Positions 16,891-25,598 are shown, counted from the stretch's first letter. The stretch: 64,000 bases of DNA from a virus (IMGVR_UViG_3300021599_001992:1-64000); one strand, 5' to 3'. Translations and numbers: made by a program. Notes: generated by a model not told the origin, from the sequence alone.

Positions 16891-16899
16891 TAATAAATA
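16891..16899 (-). promoter_or_regulatory. Late-promoter-like element
   Basis: TATTTATTA on the minus strand, ending 2 nt before the ATG at 16888. Confidence 0.5.
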
Positions 16900-16921
16900 T
16901 TTTAAATAATAATAACGTTTT

Positions 16922-17683
16922 TTAAAAAAACATTAAAGTTTTAATTCTTTTGATGGATTCTTGAAGATTTTTATTTTCTTCTTCGTCTTCTTCAGGATTT
17001 ACTGGTGGTTTTTCCTGTGGTTTTGGTTCTGGTAATTCTTTTTCTTTGTTAGAAATCTCATCACCCTCGATATCTTTTGTTGGTTCTTGATCTGGTTTTT
17101 CCTGTGGTTTTGGTTCTGGTAATTTTTCTACCTCAGGTTTTTCAGGTTCTTTTTTTGTTATTGGTTCTGGTTTAACAGTTTCGGGTTTTTTAGGTTCAGG
17201 TTTTGTAATCTCAGGTTCCGTTGGAGTTGGTTGAGGTTTTTTCTTTTTCTCTATGTCTTTTTTATCTTTGAATGATGTCTGTACATATACAGGATTCATT
17301 TTAGAATCACCATCTTCCCTATAACCCGGTCTTTTTTCAAAGGTTTCATCTGATATCGTCAAATTTTTCATTCTACTTAGAATGAATGTTCTCCAATTAC
17401 CTTTTTGAAATCCTGATTTGGTTACTGAACCCGAATTTGAATCAACCCACGCTCTTAATATTAGTTTACCTTTGGAACTAACCCCCATGGCAACAGGTTC
17501 TACATTAAATCTTTTTCCTTGTTTTACACTATCTTTTTTCGGTTTTCTTGGGCCAGTATAAAAAAATGTAATTTTGTTTCTATTTCTAATTGCGTCAACA
17601 ATAGGTTTATTTGCCGTTGTTTTTAAAATAGCAGGATCTGTTTGTTCTGAAACAATATTTGTTATAATTTCTAAAAATCTCAT
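16922..17683 (-). CDS. WYL-like domain protein with Pro-rich tail; candidate internal head protein
   Basis: A 253-aa protein of unknown role. It begins MRFLEIITNIVSEQTDP, an amphipathic helix then V-S-E, which resembles a capsid-targeting peptide. Residues ~28-115 (IVDAIRNRNKITFFYTGP, FNVEPVAMGVSSKGKLILRA, NWRTFILSRMKNLTI) follow the WYL-domain pattern seen in ligand-binding bacterial regulators, but no DNA-binding domain is attached. Residues ~145-235 are a Pro/Glu/Lys linker with the repeat PEPKPQEKP occurring twice. The end, LQESIKRIKTLMFF, matches the C-terminus of the 18347 gene. It overlaps the 17680 gene by 4 nt. Confidence 0.62.
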   Translation of the reverse strand: MRFLEIITNIVSEQTDPAILKTTANKPIVDAIRNRNKITFFYTGPRKPKKDSVKQGKRFNVEPVAMGVSSKGKLILRAWVDSNSGSVTKSGFQKGNWRTFILSRMKNLTISDETFEKRPGYREDGDSKMNPVYVQTSFKDKKDIEKKKKPQPTPTEPEITKPEPKKPETVKPEPITKKEPEKPEVEKLPEPKPQEKPDQEPTKDIEGDEISNKEKELPEPKPQEKPPVNPEEDEEENKNLQESIKRIKTLMFF

Positions 17684-18345
17684 TTTGTTGGGAAGTCGGG
17701 ATATGTTTTATTAGAATTGTATTTCACATTCACTTTAGTATTACTTGTTCTCTCATTCACATCTGTTTTACTACCCGCAGAATAATTATAAACATCTAAA
17801 AATTTACCTGTTCCTTTTCCTTTGTCATCACCATTACCTCTTGCATTAGGGTGTTCTGTTGAATATGAATTATCTGATTTGTAGGTATTTTTAACAATAT
17901 TTTCATTTCTTTTTTGAATATCTGTTAATGTTCCAATTTTACCGTTAACATCACCTCTACCCTTTTCATCATCATTTGATAATGCATTTGGATGTTCTGA
18001 TCCATATTTGTTATTTGATTTATAAATGTTTTTGGCAAGTAACTCTGTTCTTTTTTTAACATCAGTTGAGTTACCAATTTCATTTTTTCCTTTTTCATCA
18101 CCATCAGAATTCGCATTAGGATGTTCGGTACCATATTGATTTTTTTCTCCGTACATATTTTTTGTAACATTATCTGTTCGAGATAAAATATCAACTGAAC
18201 TTCCTATTTCATTTTTTCCTTTTTCATCACCATCCGAATTTGCATTAGGATGTGAACTATCGTAATTTTGTTTCTCGTTATAAACATTTCTTGCAACAAG
18301 TTCTTGTCTAAATTTATCGGATATTAAATCGATTTGTGATGGCAT
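17680..18345 (-). CDS. Tandem-repeat protein (HPNA repeats), 221 aa
   Basis: Unrecognised. The protein is built from four imperfect repeats of ~40-45 residues covering residues ~8-185. Each has an N-x-Y segment, a conserved HPNA, an acidic-to-basic DGDEKGK-type loop, then a D-x-x-x-R helix start (for example EHPNANSDGDEKGKNEIG). A fifth partial unit ends the protein. It is highly polar, rich in N, K, D and G, with no cysteine and no hydrophobic core, so it is probably extended or disordered. It is coupled by 4 nt to the WYL-like gene downstream. Packaging inside the head or a role as a core scaffold is a guess from location. Confidence 0.62.
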   Translation of the reverse strand: MPSQIDLISDKFRQELVARNVYNEKQNYDSSHPNANSDGDEKGKNEIGSSVDILSRTDNVTKNMYGEKNQYGTEHPNANSDGDEKGKNEIGNSTDVKKRTELLAKNIYKSNNKYGSEHPNALSNDDEKGRGDVNGKIGTLTDIQKRNENIVKNTYKSDNSYSTEHPNARGNGDDKGKGTGKFLDVYNYSAGSKTDVNERTSNTKVNVKYNSNKTYPDFPTK

Positions 18346-18346
18346 T

Positions 18347-18820
18347 TTACATTAATTTTTTTATTCGTTCAATTTCTTCAAATAATTTTAAAGAAGTTGA
18401 AAATTTATTAGAGTTATTTTTCATACTCATATCAGGTAAAAATGAGGGTTTTTTTCTATGTTTTGAAAGGTGACTATTTTTTCTACTTCCTTCCCCCGCA
18501 ATTTCATCTGCTCTTTTTTTTGAATCTTTTCTGTTACTTATTAATTCTCTTTCACCATCTAAAAATTGTTTACCCCATTTTAACATTTCATGTCCTCCCG
18601 CTAAATCGTATTTCACTCTATTAACAGAAGTATCCATATTTTGTAAATCGTGTATTATTCTTTTTAATTTACCATATTTGACTTTTTTATCCGCCAAAAG
18701 TTTTTCAGCTCTTTTGGTGCCATTATGACTTTCACCATTTAAACCAACTAATGTATGATTTATTTTATCAAGTATATTTTGTGGTATATCAAATTCTCTA
18801 TGTCTTAATTCTCTATTCAT
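18347..18820 (-). CDS. Candidate internal/core protein with C-terminal RIKKLM motif, 157 aa
   Basis: Unrecognised. The first ~95 residues are helical and basic (VGLNGESHNGTKRAEKLLAD, KVKYGKLKRIIHDLQNMD, LAGGHEMLKWGKQFLDGER). A basic linker follows (SKKRADEIAGEGSRKNSHLS), and the protein ends LKLFEEIERIKKLM. The last ten residues match the C-terminus of the 16922 gene product (E-x-I-x-R-I-K-x-L-M), so both may carry the same sorting or docking tag. It lies between the repeat protein (1-nt gap) and the 18817 gene (4-nt overlap). Confidence 0.6.
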   Translation of the reverse strand: MNRELRHREFDIPQNILDKINHTLVGLNGESHNGTKRAEKLLADKKVKYGKLKRIIHDLQNMDTSVNRVKYDLAGGHEMLKWGKQFLDGERELISNRKDSKKRADEIAGEGSRKNSHLSKHRKKPSFLPDMSMKNNSNKFSTSLKLFEEIERIKKLM

Positions 18821-19608
18821 CCTTTTTTCAAATAATTTAATATATCTTCAGGTGATAAGTCGTTACTCTCCATTGCACTTTTTAGAGAATCTAACTGTCT
18901 TTTAACTATTGAATTTATTTCTTTAGTTTCCATTTCTCCATTTTTAACAATATCATTGACATCTGATTTCTTTTTTAAAACACTTTCCAAATACTCTTCA
19001 ACAAACTTTTTTGGATTTTCGACTAATCTTACTTGTCCATTCGGTAAATCTTTGTCATAACCCATATCATCTAATTTTTCTTCAGCACTATCTTCGGGAA
19101 CTTCTAATTCATCTTCTAAATGTTTTTTAGCCTTATCATATGGTAAATCTTTAAGAATCGTATCATCCGCACCTAATATATTGTCCAATTCGACTTCAAG
19201 GATATCTTTTTTTGTAAGTTCTTTACCTTCCGCCCAATATTTCAATGAAGTTGCAACACCATATCTACCACCACCAAGTTGTCCAAACGCATGATTACCC
19301 ATTTGACCCGCGGAACTTAATGTAACTTCGTCACTTATTTTATTTTGTGTAATAAACTTAGATGCGAAATTTGCGTATTTTTTACCTCTTGCAATATTAC
19401 CTTTGCCATCCACAATTTCATCAACTTCTTCCTCTTTTTCTACTTTATCAGGTATTTTTTCGTAATCTGTCTTATCTGAGAACTCTTTTGCCCATTTAGC
19501 CCATTTTTTACCTTTTTTACCACCTTTTCCGGCTTGAGCGTAAAAAAATCTTTGTTGTGCTTTTGATGCAAACTTCTCTTCAATTACTTGTTTAATAAAA
19601 TTATTCAT
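18817..19608 (-). CDS. DUF3008-like protein; candidate internal head protein, 263 aa
   Basis: Function unknown. The N-terminus MNNFIKQVIEEKFASKAQQR combines an amphipathic helix ending in V-I-E (possible prohead-protease site) with KAQQRFFYAQAGK, then WAKEFSDKTDYEKIPDKVEK. This fits the 'KAQQRxFG ... FAxTxxxxLPxKV' pattern of DUF3008. Residues ~95-150 hold LSSAGQMGNHAFGQLGGGRY and an acidic segment. The C-terminal ~80 residues are helical. First gene of the minus-strand block, with a late-promoter-like element 15 nt before its ATG. Confidence 0.58.
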   Translation of the reverse strand: MNNFIKQVIEEKFASKAQQRFFYAQAGKGGKKGKKWAKWAKEFSDKTDYEKIPDKVEKEEEVDEIVDGKGNIARGKKYANFASKFITQNKISDEVTLSSAGQMGNHAFGQLGGGRYGVATSLKYWAEGKELTKKDILEVELDNILGADDTILKDLPYDKAKKHLEDELEVPEDSAEEKLDDMGYDKDLPNGQVRLVENPKKFVEEYLESVLKKKSDVNDIVKNGEMETKEINSIVKRQLDSLKSAMESNDLSPEDILNYLKKG

Positions 19609-19661
19609 CTAAACAGTTTTTTATATAAATATCAAACTTAGGGAAAGATATTTATTATAAC
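19609..19661. promoter_or_regulatory. Divergent late promoters
   Basis: This 53-nt gap separates the two divergent transcription units. TATTTATA on the minus strand (19624-19631) serves the 18817 gene, and TATTTATTA on the plus strand (19649-19657) ends 4 nt before the ATG at 19662. No Shine-Dalgarno sequence precedes either start. Confidence 0.55.
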
Positions 19662-21122
19662 ATGAATACACAGAATATTTTAAAATATTACGGGTCTAAA
19701 TTGGATGTCAAGTTAGATTATTCGGAATTTTACGATTATGAAATTGCTAAAGTGGATTTAGATTATAATTCAGAAGTACTGGATTTAACTACACCTATAT
19801 CATACGACACCTTAAAAATTAACACAAACTTAGAAGATTTCAGTTGTGGAAGGTCTACGATATCTCTCTATGAAATTGATAATCGAGATAATGATCCGAA
19901 CTATCCATATTCAGGATTAACCGCTACGATTGATTATACAAACTTTGTTAACAGGATTTCTAACACATTTTCAAATACTATATTGAATAGTAATGTCTTT
20001 ACATATACAGGAATTACAGGAGAAACACATTTTTTTGGGATCAATTCCTATAATCAATCGAAAACCTATGATGTTGATTTTGGAGTTCCTAATGAATCGG
20101 TATTAATAAGTGGATTTACAACAGGGACAACTCTTGTATTAAAATGTGGGGAAAGGTTAGAAAATGAATTAAATTGTTGTTCCGTACCAAATAAATTATC
20201 GAATAAACCATGGGCATATCAATTCATGGAACCATTTATATCGGGTTGTACTAAAGTTATTGAAAGACGTGTTGAAAAGGGTTGGACATTAGATTTTATT
20301 TTCAATAGAGAGGATTTACCGTGGTCAAGCGGTGGAGTATTTTATTATTTTGGTGTAAGGGGTTCTGATTCGGTATCAGACTATGCTGATAATAATTTGT
20401 CATTTCAATTTACTTCAGATAGAAGAATTAAATGGGTTGCACATCATTATTCTGGTTATTGTCAAACCACAAATGGATTCTCTGAAAGTTATTATATAAG
20501 TTCAGGACAAACACCTCAATTGTGTACCACAGGATCCACAAAAGATTTTAATCTAACCATAGTTTTTGATAGATACAATAGATATCAAAATTGTGATTTG
20601 GAAAATGATGGGGGTTGGAACGATTTACTTGGTTATCAAATCAACGACTATAGTGATACTACAGTTACCGCAGTAACCTCCACTCAATTATCTACATATG
20701 AAGATACTTATGAATTTTTAAATAAAAAATGGTCTGATGAAAGAGATAAAAGACTTGGGACATTAAAAATTTATTTAAATGGTAGACCAATTTATAAATT
20801 AGAAAATTGGGAAGAGATTGTTCCATCGAATAGAGGTACACAACCATTTATACAATCATGGGGAGGAGGAACTGGTCTTATGAATAACATACATAACGGT
20901 GTATGTTGTTTTAATATGAAATCAATAAAATATTATGAAGAACCCTTAGATTTTGTTCGTGTTAGACATAATTTTTTAACAAGACTCAATAATTTTGATT
21001 TCTTTATTTGTGGAGAAAATTGTGAAGAGGATATTTTTAGTTTGGGTGATGGTCATATTTTAGATGATGAAGATAATATTTTATTAGGTGACGGAGACTC
21101 ACATTTAATATATAACGGATAA
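19662..21122 (+). CDS. Tail-surface protein with LamG/ConA-like fold, 486 aa
   Basis: First gene of the plus-strand adhesin cluster. The middle and C-terminal parts (residues ~170-440) have beta-strand-rich segments typical of laminin-G/concanavalin-like sandwiches: WTLDFIFNREDLPWSSGGVF, FNLTIVFDRYNRYQNCD, RLGTLKIYLNGRPIYKLENW and GVCCFNMKSIKYYEEPL. The 'G.LKIYLNG' and 'K.Y...L' strands are the clearest sign. The last ~30 residues contain a double FSLGDGHILDD/ILLGDGD motif. Such folds bind glycans, so a receptor-binding or fibre-attached role is likely. It contains many Cys residues for an intracellularly assembled protein. Confidence 0.6.
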   Translation: MNTQNILKYYGSKLDVKLDYSEFYDYEIAKVDLDYNSEVLDLTTPISYDTLKINTNLEDFSCGRSTISLYEIDNRDNDPNYPYSGLTATIDYTNFVNRISNTFSNTILNSNVFTYTGITGETHFFGINSYNQSKTYDVDFGVPNESVLISGFTTGTTLVLKCGERLENELNCCSVPNKLSNKPWAYQFMEPFISGCTKVIERRVEKGWTLDFIFNREDLPWSSGGVFYYFGVRGSDSVSDYADNNLSFQFTSDRRIKWVAHHYSGYCQTTNGFSESYYISSGQTPQLCTTGSTKDFNLTIVFDRYNRYQNCDLENDGGWNDLLGYQINDYSDTTVTAVTSTQLSTYEDTYEFLNKKWSDERDKRLGTLKIYLNGRPIYKLENWEEIVPSNRGTQPFIQSWGGGTGLMNNIHNGVCCFNMKSIKYYEEPLDFVRVRHNFLTRLNNFDFFICGENCEEDIFSLGDGHILDDEDNILLGDGDSHLIYNG

Positions 21123-21127
21123 AATTA

Positions 21128-21135
21128 TATTTATA
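21128..21135 (+). promoter_or_regulatory. Late-promoter-like element
   Basis: TATTTATA ending 4 nt before the ATG at 21140. Confidence 0.5.
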
Positions 21136-21139
21136 TAAA

Positions 21140-22879
21140 ATGGCAACAAATAAGTACATACATCAATTATCAGGAATAACAAATCCAAGTCTAACAGGTT
21201 TTACAGTTTTTGATACTCAGGAATCGACATATAAAGTTTCTTTGGACAGTTTGAGACAAACTCTTGTTGATAGTGGGTCTCACTTTTTTACGGGAAGTCA
21301 AACTATAAATGGAAACTTAACTGTTAGTGGATCAATAACAGCACAACAATATGTTGTAAGTTCATCTTTAATTAACGTTACAAATTATAATGTAAGTGGA
21401 TCATCAATATTTGGAAACTCATTAGACGATAAACATCAATTTACTGGTAGTGTTAATATAACAGGTAGTTTCACAATAAATGGAACCACATTCTCCGCAA
21501 TGACATCAGGAACTTCCGGTACTTCGGGTGCCGCGGGAAGTTCAGGAACAAGTGGGACATCAGGTCAATCGTCAATTCTTGGATTAACATGGAAAAAGGG
21601 AAATTTTAATGATGAAGGATATTTTGGATCGGGACCAAGTAATCAATATTTATCGGTCGATTATTTTTTATTTAACAACACATCTTGGGATTATAATAAT
21701 GATTCTGTCGCAAGTAGTGGAAATGCCACTAACTTTTTAAATGGTATTTCTTTTGGTACAATTTTTCATTTTACAAAAATTGGTCAACCACAAAATTTTG
21801 GAATTTATAGGGTAACAGGGGTAACTACCGGTGCAACAAGTACAACAGTTTACGTACAAGATTTGGCGGGAAATAGTTTACAAGGAATACAACCTAATGA
21901 AGTATATAGTGTTTTTTACACTAATTCGGGAGATAGTATTTTTGCTCAAACAGGTTCTGTTTGGGCAACAACAAATGATTTAGAAATTACGGGTTCTATC
22001 GGAGTCGAGGGGATCGTAACATCTTCTCAATTTATATCTACCGATATCAATAACGCAGAAAATTTTAAAGTGGGTGATAATGTTTGGTTAGGTGATATTG
22101 GAATGACTGATACTTTAGTTGTTAAAGGTATTCAAGATTCGGGATCAGGTTATATCAAATTTGGTTTAGCAAACACACATCAAAATCCATATATTGGACA
22201 TGATTCAGGTGAAGATGCCAATGTGCTTTCTGTTAATGCCGACACCACCAAATTTTCAAATGCAATAATTGTTGGTGGGGGAGGACTAATCGCCGGCAAT
22301 CCACAAATGTTACATGTAAACAGCTCAGGTAGTTTTAATATTGCTTATTTTGTTGGTGACACTGATACATATTCTCAAATAAATGTAAAAAATATAAATT
22401 CAGGCGGAGGTTCAAGTAGTGATATCGTCGCCACCGCGGATAATGGAACAGAAGATTTACATTATGTAAACATGGGTATCAATTCAAGTGGATTTGATAC
22501 ACCTTTTTCTGTTGGTTATCAGAATGATGCATATGTAATTAACAGAGGTAGAGATTTATATATTGGTTCATTGGATGGTCCCGATCCCGACCACACACAC
22601 GTTCACTTATTCTCATCAAATAGTTGGCAAAATCCACAGATTAATATTATAAGTGATGCAAGAATTGGATTTAATACGGGATCTGTTAGTTCAGGATTTA
22701 CATATGAATTTAGTGGTAGTGTTAAATTAAAAAATGATTTAAGTGTTAATGGTAGTGCAACTTTGAATAATAGTAATATAGTTTCATCAGACACTATATT
22801 AAAAATAGAAACAATAACATCATCATCATATACATCAATAACACCCGTTAGTGGAACATTATATATTATAATTGATTAA
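21140..22879 (+). CDS. Tail fibre protein with GTSG repeats, 579 aa
   Basis: Probably a long or short tail fibre. The N-terminus (MATNKYIHQLSGITNPSLTG) looks like an attachment domain. Residues ~45-125 are repeated beta strands of the kind NGNLTVSGSI, GSVNITGSFTINGTTF, common in trimeric fibres. A short collagen-like Gly/Ser/Thr run (TSGTSGTSGAAGSSGTSGTS, ~122-142) follows. The C-terminal ~430 residues include GSVKLKNDLSVNGSATLNNS, again fibre-like, and end in a short beta strand (TPVSGTLYIIID). No intramolecular chaperone domain is seen. The stop is 1 nt before the next start. Confidence 0.72.
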   Translation: MATNKYIHQLSGITNPSLTGFTVFDTQESTYKVSLDSLRQTLVDSGSHFFTGSQTINGNLTVSGSITAQQYVVSSSLINVTNYNVSGSSIFGNSLDDKHQFTGSVNITGSFTINGTTFSAMTSGTSGTSGAAGSSGTSGTSGQSSILGLTWKKGNFNDEGYFGSGPSNQYLSVDYFLFNNTSWDYNNDSVASSGNATNFLNGISFGTIFHFTKIGQPQNFGIYRVTGVTTGATSTTVYVQDLAGNSLQGIQPNEVYSVFYTNSGDSIFAQTGSVWATTNDLEITGSIGVEGIVTSSQFISTDINNAENFKVGDNVWLGDIGMTDTLVVKGIQDSGSGYIKFGLANTHQNPYIGHDSGEDANVLSVNADTTKFSNAIIVGGGGLIAGNPQMLHVNSSGSFNIAYFVGDTDTYSQINVKNINSGGGSSSDIVATADNGTEDLHYVNMGINSSGFDTPFSVGYQNDAYVINRGRDLYIGSLDGPDPDHTHVHLFSSNSWQNPQINIISDARIGFNTGSVSSGFTYEFSGSVKLKNDLSVNGSATLNNSNIVSSDTILKIETITSSSYTSITPVSGTLYIIID

Positions 22880-22880
22880 G

Positions 22881-24089
22881 ATGGGTTTATTTGAAAATAT
22901 AGATAATATAATTCTTAATGGTAATAGTGCAAGTAAGGCTTTCTTAAACGGTAATGATGTTTGGGGGATGATGACACCTACACCCACACCAACCGAAACT
23001 CCTACACCAACACCTACGGTAACACCAACCCCAACTCCATTAGATTCAACACAATTATTAATAAATCCTCATTTCGATTTAGGAACAACAGGATGGTCTG
23101 CAACAGGAGGATTTGGGACATGGTCCTTTACTTCATCAAATCAAGTCGCCGTTTTAAATAGTGTCTTATATTTTACATATGTAAGTCGAACTGTTAGTCA
23201 ATCTGTTAACGTTAGTAGTTACATTTCATCCTCAGATTCTTTTGAGGGTGTCCTTAATATTAAACGTGAGGAAAATGGACCCAATAATAATGATACGTAT
23301 ACTTTTACTTTGTTATTTAAAAACTCAAGTGGGGCAACGGTTGCAACGAAAACAACAGGGTCAAATGTTGCACCTCTAAATTACACAGATATAACGTTAA
23401 CGTTAAATAGAAGTGAAATCCCATCAACATACGATACAATTACAACAGTTGATGTTCAGATTACAGGTGTAGATGCGGGATTTTGGAATGGAAATCATGG
23501 ACCGTGGGTTGAATACGTAAATTTAAATGTAGTTAGTTATTTGGATTTAACACCAACTCCCACACCTACGATGACACCTACTTCCACACCAACACCAACC
23601 GAAACACCAACACCAACACCAACACCAACCGAAACACCAACACCAACACCTACGGCAACGCCAACAGGATATTCATTTAATTTAGTATCAACACCATATA
23701 ATTTCCCTTCATCAGGAAATTCAATAATGAATGACCCAATAGGAAACGTATCGGGTTCTACTGAAATAAATTTATTACAAACAACAGGTAGAGGGTTCTA
23801 TTTTAATAAAATAGATAATGAAAGTGTTGATAGAATAAGTTACTATTCTGGATTTACAGGACATAGTGTAACAATAACATTGACTCAAAATAATAGTACT
23901 GTAATATATTCGGGTGATACAAATTCATTTAAGTTTTGGAGTCAAGGTGGGGTTGAGGGATTTGTATTCGGAACGAACATAGGTGTTCCTCCAACACCAT
24001 CACCGAGTGGTGTGGCAACTTTAATACAATCGGCACCAACACCTTGGGTTATTGGTGACCCTGTTTATGTGGGTTTACAAAATAATTAG
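22881..24089 (+). CDS. Adhesin with Thr/Pro-rich linkers, 402 aa
   Basis: A probable receptor-binding tail protein. A TTG at 22872 could extend the frame by three codons, but the ATG at 22881 (MGLFENIDNIILNGNSASKA) lies right after the upstream stop and is preferred. The N-terminal ~30 residues include NGNDVW, similar to the fibre-docking peptide of phage tail proteins. A TPTPTPTETPTPTPT linker leads to a beta-sandwich of ~165 residues (INPHFDLGTTGWSATGGFG, a carbohydrate-binding-module-like start). A second TP linker and a C-terminal ~130-residue beta domain follow. The linkers are encoded by short DNA repeats. Confidence 0.68.
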   Translation: MGLFENIDNIILNGNSASKAFLNGNDVWGMMTPTPTPTETPTPTPTVTPTPTPLDSTQLLINPHFDLGTTGWSATGGFGTWSFTSSNQVAVLNSVLYFTYVSRTVSQSVNVSSYISSSDSFEGVLNIKREENGPNNNDTYTFTLLFKNSSGATVATKTTGSNVAPLNYTDITLTLNRSEIPSTYDTITTVDVQITGVDAGFWNGNHGPWVEYVNLNVVSYLDLTPTPTPTMTPTSTPTPTETPTPTPTPTETPTPTPTATPTGYSFNLVSTPYNFPSSGNSIMNDPIGNVSGSTEINLLQTTGRGFYFNKIDNESVDRISYYSGFTGHSVTITLTQNNSTVIYSGDTNSFKFWSQGGVEGFVFGTNIGVPPTPSPSGVATLIQSAPTPWVIGDPVYVGLQNN

Positions 24090-24097
24090 TATTTATA
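24090..24097 (+). promoter_or_regulatory. Late-promoter-like element
   Basis: TATTTATA ending 4 nt before the ATG at 24102, overlapping the end of the gap after the adhesin gene. Confidence 0.5.
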
Positions 24098-24101
24098 AGA
24101 T

Positions 24102-24470
24102 ATGGAATTTTTTATTAGACAAGGGGCTTCAGACCCAATATTAAAAATGAGATTAATTGATGATGGTAAAAATGATAAATCATCATTTAATGACATGTTG
24201 GAAAATTCTGACATTACATTTGAAATGTTTGATGTTGAAAATGATGTGTACCATATATTAAATGGTCAATGTTTAATAACTACAAGAACAAAAAAATATG
24301 ACCAAACAACTGACGAATATTATATAACATATAGATTTACAGAAGAAAACACAAAGATTAAAGGTAGATACGAAGGTATTGTTACAATACAATTTTTAGA
24401 TGTAAATTCAAATCCAACAAACAAACTAATACTTCCAATAAAAGAAAAACTTTTTATTAACATAGTATAA
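24102..24470 (+). CDS. Baseplate/fibre-associated protein, BppU-like N-domain pattern, 122 aa
   Basis: Unassigned but with a recognisable style: MEFFIRQGASDPILKMRLID, SDITFEMFDVENDVYHILNG, YYITYRFTEENTKIKGRYEG, LPIKEKLFINIV. This is a single beta-sandwich, as in the upper baseplate/fibre-docking proteins of other phages ('I.FSM.D...G..KI ... GxYxGxFxI...LPixeKLxIxV'). It overlaps the next adhesin gene by 1 nt (TAATG), so its product may be the adaptor that fixes the neighbouring adhesin to the tail. Confidence 0.6.
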   Translation: MEFFIRQGASDPILKMRLIDDGKNDKSSFNDMLENSDITFEMFDVENDVYHILNGQCLITTRTKKYDQTTDEYYITYRFTEENTKIKGRYEGIVTIQFLDVNSNPTNKLILPIKEKLFINIV

Positions 24471-25573
24471 TGCCAAAGAAAATTAAAAGTTTTGGAAGTA
24501 CAAACAAAGTCATCACAACACAGAATACAAATTTTAGTATTGGTATAGACAGTTTAGATGATTATGGTGAAACAAAAAACTCCGGATTTTGGATGGGTAT
24601 TGATAACCCACCATGTGGATACACAATTTATGTTCATAGAAATATTGGAGGACCAACTATACATGTTGCACATGACGATACACAATGTATATTTTTTTTA
24701 AGATCTTTTGGATCGACAGGTACTACTATAAGTGAAGTTCTCGCTTGGTCAACAGGAAGAACCGATTTGTGGGTAGATGGAACAGGATGTGGGGGTTCAA
24801 CTCCTACTCCTACACCTACACCTACCGCAACTCCTACACCTACACCTACACCTACCGCACCACCACCAGTTGCATCAGATCCGACTTTGGAAATATGGTA
24901 TGATTTCTCAGATAGTGCGACTATTACCTTAGGTACGGGTACAGATATAAACTCTGTAAATGATAAATCAACTGGAACGGTAAAACCATCAAACTCTACT
25001 GGAGGTAAAAGACCAAAACAAGTTACTTCATATCAAAATGGTCTTAGTGTTGCATATTTTGATGGTGATAATGATCAATTTAGTGTTAACCCAATTACAA
25101 ATTTCCAATCAATATCTGGTGCCACTATGATAGTTGTTGGTAAATTTAATACAACAGGTATAACATATACAATGGTACAAGGAGGTCAAAATAACAACCA
25201 AAGAAATGCAAACTGGTTAGGTACAACGGGTGGAAAATACAGAATTGGTATGGGTCAAGGATTATCAACAACAACCAATACAGTTGATACTAACTTCAAT
25301 ATATTTACTTGTGTTTATGACGGTTCACAAATAGGAAATAGTGATAGGTTGAAATTTAGAATTAATGGAATAGACCAATCATTAACATTTAGTGTAAATG
25401 TAAGTGGCACAACTTCATCAGATACGAACTACATTTATATTGGAGAAACGGCAAATGGTGTTGAGGATTTAAATGGATACGTTGGTGAAGTGTTGTTATA
25501 CACTAAGACATTAACTAATAGTGAAATAGTAAACACCGAAAATTATCTCAAAAATAAATGGGGGATATCCTAA
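24470..25573 (+). CDS. Adhesin with LamG-like lectin domain and TP linker, 367 aa
   Basis: Probable glycan-binding tail protein. Residues ~1-105 form a small domain (FGSTNKVITTQNTNFSIGID, CGYTIYVHRNIGGPTIHVA). A TPTPTPTPTATPTPTPTPT linker (~111-131) follows. The C-terminal ~230 residues are a LamG/concanavalin-like sandwich: LEIWYDFSDSATITLGTGTD, LSVAYFDGDNDQFSV, TMIVVGKFNTTG, LKFRINGIDQSLTFSVN, YIYIGETANGVEDLNGYVGE and VLLYTKTLTNSEI, the canonical end of such domains. The TP linker resembles those in the 22881 gene. It is translationally coupled to the 24102 gene. Confidence 0.75.
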   Translation: MPKKIKSFGSTNKVITTQNTNFSIGIDSLDDYGETKNSGFWMGIDNPPCGYTIYVHRNIGGPTIHVAHDDTQCIFFLRSFGSTGTTISEVLAWSTGRTDLWVDGTGCGGSTPTPTPTPTATPTPTPTPTAPPPVASDPTLEIWYDFSDSATITLGTGTDINSVNDKSTGTVKPSNSTGGKRPKQVTSYQNGLSVAYFDGDNDQFSVNPITNFQSISGATMIVVGKFNTTGITYTMVQGGQNNNQRNANWLGTTGGKYRIGMGQGLSTTTNTVDTNFNIFTCVYDGSQIGNSDRLKFRINGIDQSLTFSVNVSGTTSSDTNYIYIGETANGVEDLNGYVGEVLLYTKTLTNSEIVNTENYLKNKWGIS

Positions 25574-25598
25574 TTTTTTTTTACAAAAATTTTAATTA

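Noticed and set aside
22975-23655. CRISPR-like appearance of short repeats
   Set aside because: The repeats code Thr-Pro linkers in frame and have no unique spacers of regular length.
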